From NCBI GenBank assembly GCA_020638875.1, contig JACKHS010000019.1, positions 7,533 to 71,532 of the forward strand: DNA of 64,000 nucleotides. The letters are read 5' to 3'. The position numbers were made by a program, and so were the translations under genes. The notes under the pieces were generated by a model. That model saw only the letters and a list, made by a program, of their open reading frames with translations, ran no database searches and was not told where the DNA came from. Below, piece by piece: positions 58,214-64,000 of the stretch. Within the stretch, counting starts at the first letter, position 1; each line of letters opens with the position of its first letter. Source of the DNA: Planctomycetota bacterium. GTDB lineage: Bacteria > Planctomycetota > UBA1135 > GCA-002686595.

Positions 58214-59242
58214 TCAGCCGCGCAGGCGCTCGCCGAGCATGCCGGCCAACGCCTCCACCCAGGCCGGGTGGGCGTTCAGCGAGGGCACGAGGCGCAGCGC
58301 CTCGCCGCCGGCGGCGACGAAGTCCTCGCGCGCCCGGATGCCGATCTCCTCCAGCGTCTCGAGGCAGTCCGCGGTGAAGGCCGGGCAGAGCACCGCCAGC
58401 CGCCGCGTGCCGGCCGCGGCCAACGCGCGCACCGTCTCGTCGGTGTAGGGCCGCAGCCACGGCGTGCGACCGAGGCGCGACTGGAAGGCCACCGTCGTGG
58501 CGCTCGCGTCCAGCCCGAGCGCGGCGACGAGCCCCGCGGCCGTGGCGAAGCACTGCGCGCGGTAGCAGTTGCGGTTCGCGTCGACGATCCGGGCGCAGCA
58601 GTCCGCGCTCGCCAGGCAGTGCGCGCCCGTCGGGTCGCTCTTCTGCACGTGCCGCTCGGGCAGGCCGTGGAAGCTGAACAGCACGTGGTCGGGCGCGAGC
58701 TCGTCGAGCACCGGCCGCGCCACCGCCGCGACCGCCTCGAGGTAGCGCGCGTCGTCGTAGAACGGCGGCAGCGCCTCGAGGTACGGCGTGTTCCACGGGC
58801 GCGCAGCCAGGCGGTACAGCGCGTCGAGCGAAGAGCCGGTCGTGCTCGACGCGTACTGCGGGTAGAGCGGCGCGCAGACGATGCGCTCGCAGCCGGCCGC
58901 GACGAGCTCGTCGAGCGCGCTCGCGAGCGACGGGGTGCCGTAGCGCATGCCGAGCGCGACCGGTACGCCGGCGAGCCGCTCGCGCAAGCGATCGCGCAGC
59001 GCGAGCGAGTGCGCGAGCAGCGGTGAACCGTCCGGGCCCCAGACCTCGCGGTACGCCGCCGCCGAGCGCGACGCGCGGAAGGGCGCGATGATGCCGTTCA
59101 CCAATGCGAAGCGGCCGAGCGCCGGCATGTCGAGCACGCGCGCGTCGGAGAGGAACTCGCGCAGGTAGCGGCGCACCTCGGCCGTGCGCGGGGCGTCGGG
59201 CGTGCCGAGGTTCGTCAGCAGGACTCCGGGGCGGGCGCTCAC
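58214..59242 (-). CDS. hemH: Ferrochelatase
   Basis: 342 residues from a GTG. Landmarks: L-L-T-N-L-G-T-P-D, P-L-Y-P-Q-Y, S-F-H192-G-L-P-E-R-H (metal-site His) and D-C-L-E295-T-L-E-E-I (catalytic Glu). A cysteine-rich stretch (H-C-L-A-S-A-D-C-C near 209-216, plus C-Y-R-A-Q-C) could matter for an iron-sulfur site known in some ferrochelatases; this is not certain. It inserts Fe2+ into protoporphyrin IX at the membrane, supplying heme for the cytochromes of the window. A TATCCT box 7 nt upstream fits a leaderless mRNA. Confidence 0.92.
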   Translation of the reverse strand: MSARPGVLLTNLGTPDAPRTAEVRRYLREFLSDARVLDMPALGRFALVNGIIAPFRASRSAAAYREVWGPDGSPLLAHSLALRDRLRERLAGVPVALGMRYGTPSLASALDELVAAGCERIVCAPLYPQYASSTTGSSLDALYRLAARPWNTPYLEALPPFYDDARYLEAVAAVARPVLDELAPDHVLFSFHGLPERHVQKSDPTGAHCLASADCCARIVDANRNCYRAQCFATAAGLVAALGLDASATTVAFQSRLGRTPWLRPYTDETVRALAAAGTRRLAVLCPAFTADCLETLEEIGIRAREDFVAAGGEALRLVPSLNAHPAWVEALAGMLGERLRG

Positions 59243-59249
59243 GGCGCGG

Positions 59250-59255
59250 AGGATA
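59250..59255 (-). promoter_or_regulatory. -10 box TATCCT of hemH
   Basis: TATCCT on the minus strand ends 7 nt before the GTG at 59242. Confidence 0.45.
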
Positions 59256-59280
59256 GCGCGCCCGCCGCGCGCGCCGCCGC

Positions 59281-59433
59281 GCGGCGACCGAAATCGACCG
59301 GTCGCGCGCACCGCCGCGCGGCTACCGAAATCGACCGGTCGCGCGCACCGCTGCGCGGCCGCAGCCTTCGACCGATCGCGCGCACCGCCGCGCGGGCCGC
59401 GAAATCGACTGCGCGCGCAGCCGCCCCGCGGGC
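59281..59433. repeat. 37-bp tandem repeat between hemH and E1 promoters
   Basis: ACCGAAATCGACCGGTCGCG begins at 59287 and 59324; degenerate copies begin near 59361 and 59398. The period is 37-38 bp with four copies. Each of the first two contains the perfect palindrome CGACCGGTCG and is followed by GCGCACCGC(C/T)GCGCGGC. It fills nearly the whole space between two divergent -10 boxes. Confidence 0.6.
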
Positions 59434-59440
59434 CTTCGTG

Positions 59441-59446
59441 TACCTT
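59441..59446 (+). promoter_or_regulatory. -10 box TACCTT of the E1 operon
   Basis: TACCTT ends 9 nt before the GTG at 59456. This decides against the in-frame GTG at 59438, which lies upstream of the box. Confidence 0.4.
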
Positions 59447-59455
59447 CTCGCGCCC

Positions 59456-61707
<2,252 letters not shown>

Positions 61708-61711
<4 letters not shown>

Positions 61712-62700
61712 AGCGCCTCGCCATCGTCTGCCCCGGCCGCGGCTCGTACACCGAGGCGTCGCTCGGCTCGCTGCCCGCCGACGACCCGTGGGTGCAGCGC
61801 GCCGAGGAGCTGCGCGCCGAGTACCGCCTGCCCGGCCTGCTCGAGCTCGACGGCGCGGCGGCCTTCGACCGCAAGGTGCACCTGCGCCCCGTGCACGCCT
61901 CGGCGTTGATCTGGCTCGTCGCGCTGCTCGACGCGCGCACCGCCGCCGAGACCGGCCAGGTCGTGTGCGTCGCCGGCAACTCGATGGGCTGGTACATCGC
62001 GCTCGCGGTGGCCGGCGCGCTCGACTTCGACGACGGCTTCCGGCTCGTGCAGGAGATGGCGCTGCTGCAGGAGCAGTACGACGGCGGCGGTCAGCTCCTC
62101 TACCCGCTGGTGGACGAGCACTGGCGTCCTGATCCCGCGCGCGCCGAAGCCGTGCGCGACGCGCTGGCGGCGGCGCCGGGCGAGGCCTTCCCTTCGATCA
62201 CGCTCGGCGGCTTCGCCGTGCTGGCCGGCACGAACGTCGGCGTGGCGCACCTCCTGAAGGCGTTGCCGCCGGTCGAGCTCGGCCGCAACCGCTACCCGCT
62301 GCGGTTGATGGGGCACGGGCCGTACCACACGCCGCTGCTCGCGGGCGTCTCCGACCACGCGCGCTCGCGGCTCGCGCGGCTCGAGTGGCGCCGGCCGCGC
62401 GTGACGCTGGTCGACGGGCGCGGCCTGCGCTTCACGCCCTGGAGCACCGACGTCGCGCGGCTCGCGGACTACACGCTGCGCACGCAGGTCGTCGAGCCCT
62501 ACGACTTCACCGCGTCGGTGCGCGTGGCGCTGCGCGAGTACGCGCCGGACGAGCTCGTGCTGCCCGGGCCGGGCAACACGCTCGGCGCGATCTGCGGGCA
62601 GATCCTCATCGCCGAGGGCTGGCGCGGCGTGCGCGACAAGGCCGGCTTCGAGGCGCTGCAGGCCGGCGAGGACGCCGTCGTGCGCTCGATGCGGCGCTGA
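61708..62700 (+). CDS. FabD-like acyl carrier protein S-acyltransferase with GNSMG motif
   Basis: 330 residues from a GTG that overlaps the E1 stop (GTGA). The acyltransferase elbow is G-N-S92-M-G rather than the usual GHSxG, so the position next to the nucleophile holds Asn. A late G-H-G-P-Y-H207-T-P-L-L matches the FabD F/Y-H-x-P-L segment, where His207 would be the base. L-R-P-V-H-A-S (59-65) stands where FabD has a Q-P-A-like text. The acyl group may differ from malonyl. Coupling to E1 suggests branched or keto-acid-derived acyl chains. Confidence 0.72.
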
Positions 62701-62712
62701 CGCGCGCCGCGC

Positions 62713-64000
62713 TCAGGCCGGCCGCGCCGCCCCGGACTCGAGCGCGTGGCGGCGCGCCTCGACCACCGCGCGCAGCGTCTCGCGCCGCACCGGCTTGGAG
62801 ACGTAGGCGTCCATGCCTGCGGCGAGGCAGCGCTCGCGGTCGGGGGCCATGACGTCGGCCGTCAGCGCGACGATGTAGCGCGGCGGGTACGTCTCCTCGG
62901 TGCGCAGGAGCGCCGTCGCCTCGTACCCGGTCATCTCGGGCATCTGGCAGTCCATGAGGATCAGGTCGTAGCTCGCCGCGCGCGCCGCCTCGACGCCCAG
63001 GCGGCCGTTGTCAGCCACGTCGACGGCGCAGTCCATGCCGGCGAGCATCGCGAGCGCGACGCGTTGGTTGACCGCGTTGTCCTCGACGAGCAGCACGCGC
63101 AGCGTGCGCGTGTTCGCGTTCGACTCACGGCGCTCCGGTCCGCGGCTGCCGGGCAGCGGCGCGCCGGGCTCCTGCTCGAGCAGGACGCCGCGCAGCGACG
63201 TGACGAGCTGACTCGCGCGCAGCGGCGTGGAGAGCACGGCGGCGACGCCGAGCTCGCGCTTCGCCTGCGGCGTGAGCGGGCTCGCGAGCGGGTTGAGCAG
63301 CACGAGCGGCACGCTCGCGTTGCGTGCGCGCCAGGCGTCGAGATCCGCGAAGGCCTCGAGGTCCTCGACGACCAGCAGGTCGGGCGCGACGGCCGGCCCG
63401 GGCAACGCGCACTCGGGGCCCTGCGCGCGCACGTCGGCGCCCGCGGCCTCGAGGTGCGCCGTCAGCGCGGCGCGCGTCGTCTCGCACGGCGAGAGGCACA
63501 GGATGCGCGGCCGCAGCGCCCCGAAGCCGCGTCGCGACTGCAGCTCGCAGCGCGCACCGACCAGCGGGACCGTGAACCAGAACGTGCTGCCGACGCCGAC
63601 CGCGCTGGTCACGCCGATCTCGCCGCCCATGAGCTTCACGAGGCGCTTGCTGATCGCGAGGCCGAGGCCCGTGCCGCCGAAGCGCCGCGTGATCGTGCCG
63701 TCCGCCTGCGAGAACGCGTCGAACAAGTGCGCCTGCACCTCGGGCGCGATGCCGCAGCCGGTGTCGCGCACCTCGAAGCGCATCAGCGGCGGCTCGCCCA
63801 GCACGACCTCCGCGTGCAGGAAGACCTCGCCGGCCTCGGTGAACTTCAGCGCGTTCGAGCAGAAGTTGAGCAGCACCTGACGCACGCGCGTCGGGTCACT
63901 GAGCAGGAAGTGCGGGACGTCGGGGCGGATGAAGCTGCCGAAGCGGTTGCCGCCGCGGCGGGCCTGCTCCGCGAGCAGCACCGTGACCTCCTCGGCCAGC
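62713..64000 (-). CDS. Hybrid sensor histidine kinase/response regulator, C-terminal part
   Basis: The gene runs off the right edge; about 429 codons are present and the dimerisation/His-box and any sensor are missing. The ATPase domain shows N-F-C-S-N-A-L-K-F-T (N box), D-T-G-C-G-I (G1) and G-T-G-L-G-L (G2). A receiver-like segment without a clear acceptor follows (about 155-265 of the visible part). A full receiver then comes with L-L-V-E-D-N, L-I-L-M-D-C-Q-M-P-E-M and V-S-K-P. No Hpt domain follows. Tail-to-tail with the FabD-like gene. Confidence 0.88.
   Translation of the reverse strand, partial: LAEEVTVLLAEQARRGGNRFGSFIRPDVPHFLLSDPTRVRQVLLNFCSNALKFTEAGEVFLHAEVVLGEPPLMRFEVRDTGCGIAPEVQAHLFDAFSQADGTITRRFGGTGLGLAISKRLVKLMGGEIGVTSAVGVGSTFWFTVPLVGARCELQSRRGFGALRPRILCLSPCETTRAALTAHLEAAGADVRAQGPECALPGPAVAPDLLVVEDLEAFADLDAWRARNASVPLVLLNPLASPLTPQAKRELGVAAVLSTPLRASQLVTSLRGVLLEQEPGAPLPGSRGPERRESNANTRTLRVLLVEDNAVNQRVALAMLAGMDCAVDVADNGRLGVEAARAASYDLILMDCQMPEMTGYEATALLRTEETYPPRYIVALTADVMAPDRERCLAAGMDAYVSKPVRRETLRAVVEARRHALESGAARPA

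Noticed and set aside
58070..59433. CRISPR array
   Set aside because: Repeats are adjacent or separated by near-identical DNA rather than unique spacers, and no cas gene is present.
59438..59455. Upstream GTG of the E1 gene
   Set aside because: It lies 5' of the TACCTT box and would not be in a transcript starting there.

Overview
The window is about 74% GC and densely coded. It most likely comes from an uncultured member of the Planctomycetota. The reasons are a PVC-type dehydrogenase/cytochrome c protein ending in a DUF1080 (3-keto-disaccharide hydrolase) domain, a five-heme cytochrome with a PA14 insert, a DUF3332 lipoprotein, an MraZ gene away from any cell-wall cluster, and secreted proteins of a style common in that phylum. 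No rRNA, tRNA, CRISPR array, phage or insertion sequence was seen. This assignment is inference from gene content.

Layout. 1-8.5 kb: 5' end of a polyferredoxin-like gene (minus), a DUF218 protein and an alpha/beta hydrolase, a secreted thioredoxin-fold/cyclase-repeat protein, an ECF sigma factor with an anti-sigma-like membrane protein carrying a von Willebrand A domain, then a 640-bp intergenic region with DnaA-box-like sites before mraZ. 8.5-25 kb: a probable structured RNA, a secreted protein, a Ste24-type protease, asnB, a frameshifted acetolactate-decarboxylase-like gene, a CYTH protein, a flavin monooxygenase/Old-Yellow-Enzyme fusion, a fatty-acid desaturase, plsC, a radical SAM protein, a two-gene Fe-siderophore-type ABC transporter and a response regulator. 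25-35 kb: a secreted oxidative block (giant PVC cytochrome/DUF1080 protein, TauE exporter, rhomboid, sorbosone-dehydrogenase-like protein, five-heme PA14 cytochrome). 35-44 kb: outer-membrane protein, PLP decarboxylase, three-gene ABC-2 exporter, PqiA-like protein, RND/MMPL exporter. 44.7-49 kb: second ECF sigma factor with an anti-sigma-like protein fused to a thioredoxin domain, a frameshifted homocysteine methyltransferase, msrA, a secreted protein. 49-56 kb: Gfo/Idh and GMC oxidoreductases, a histone-deacetylase-like protein, a secreted thioredoxin, a large secreted unknown. 56-64 kb: DUF3332 lipoprotein, truncated globin, DUF2784, hemH, a fused alpha-keto-acid dehydrogenase E1, an FabD-like acyltransferase and the 3' part of a hybrid histidine kinase. 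This last segment has three separate families of short tandem repeats with hairpin or palindromic units in its intergenic gaps.

Themes. (1) Two sigma factors are each followed by a membrane protein that joins an anti-sigma-like cytoplasmic segment to an extracytoplasmic sensor domain (vWA or thioredoxin). (2) Many genes have a TANNNT box 6-10 nt before the start codon, which points to leaderless or near-leaderless mRNAs; this helped choose several starts. (3) Two genes carry clusters of single-base frameshifts while the rest of the window is intact. (4) Genes often overlap by a few bases (ATGA or GTGA junctions), giving clear operons.
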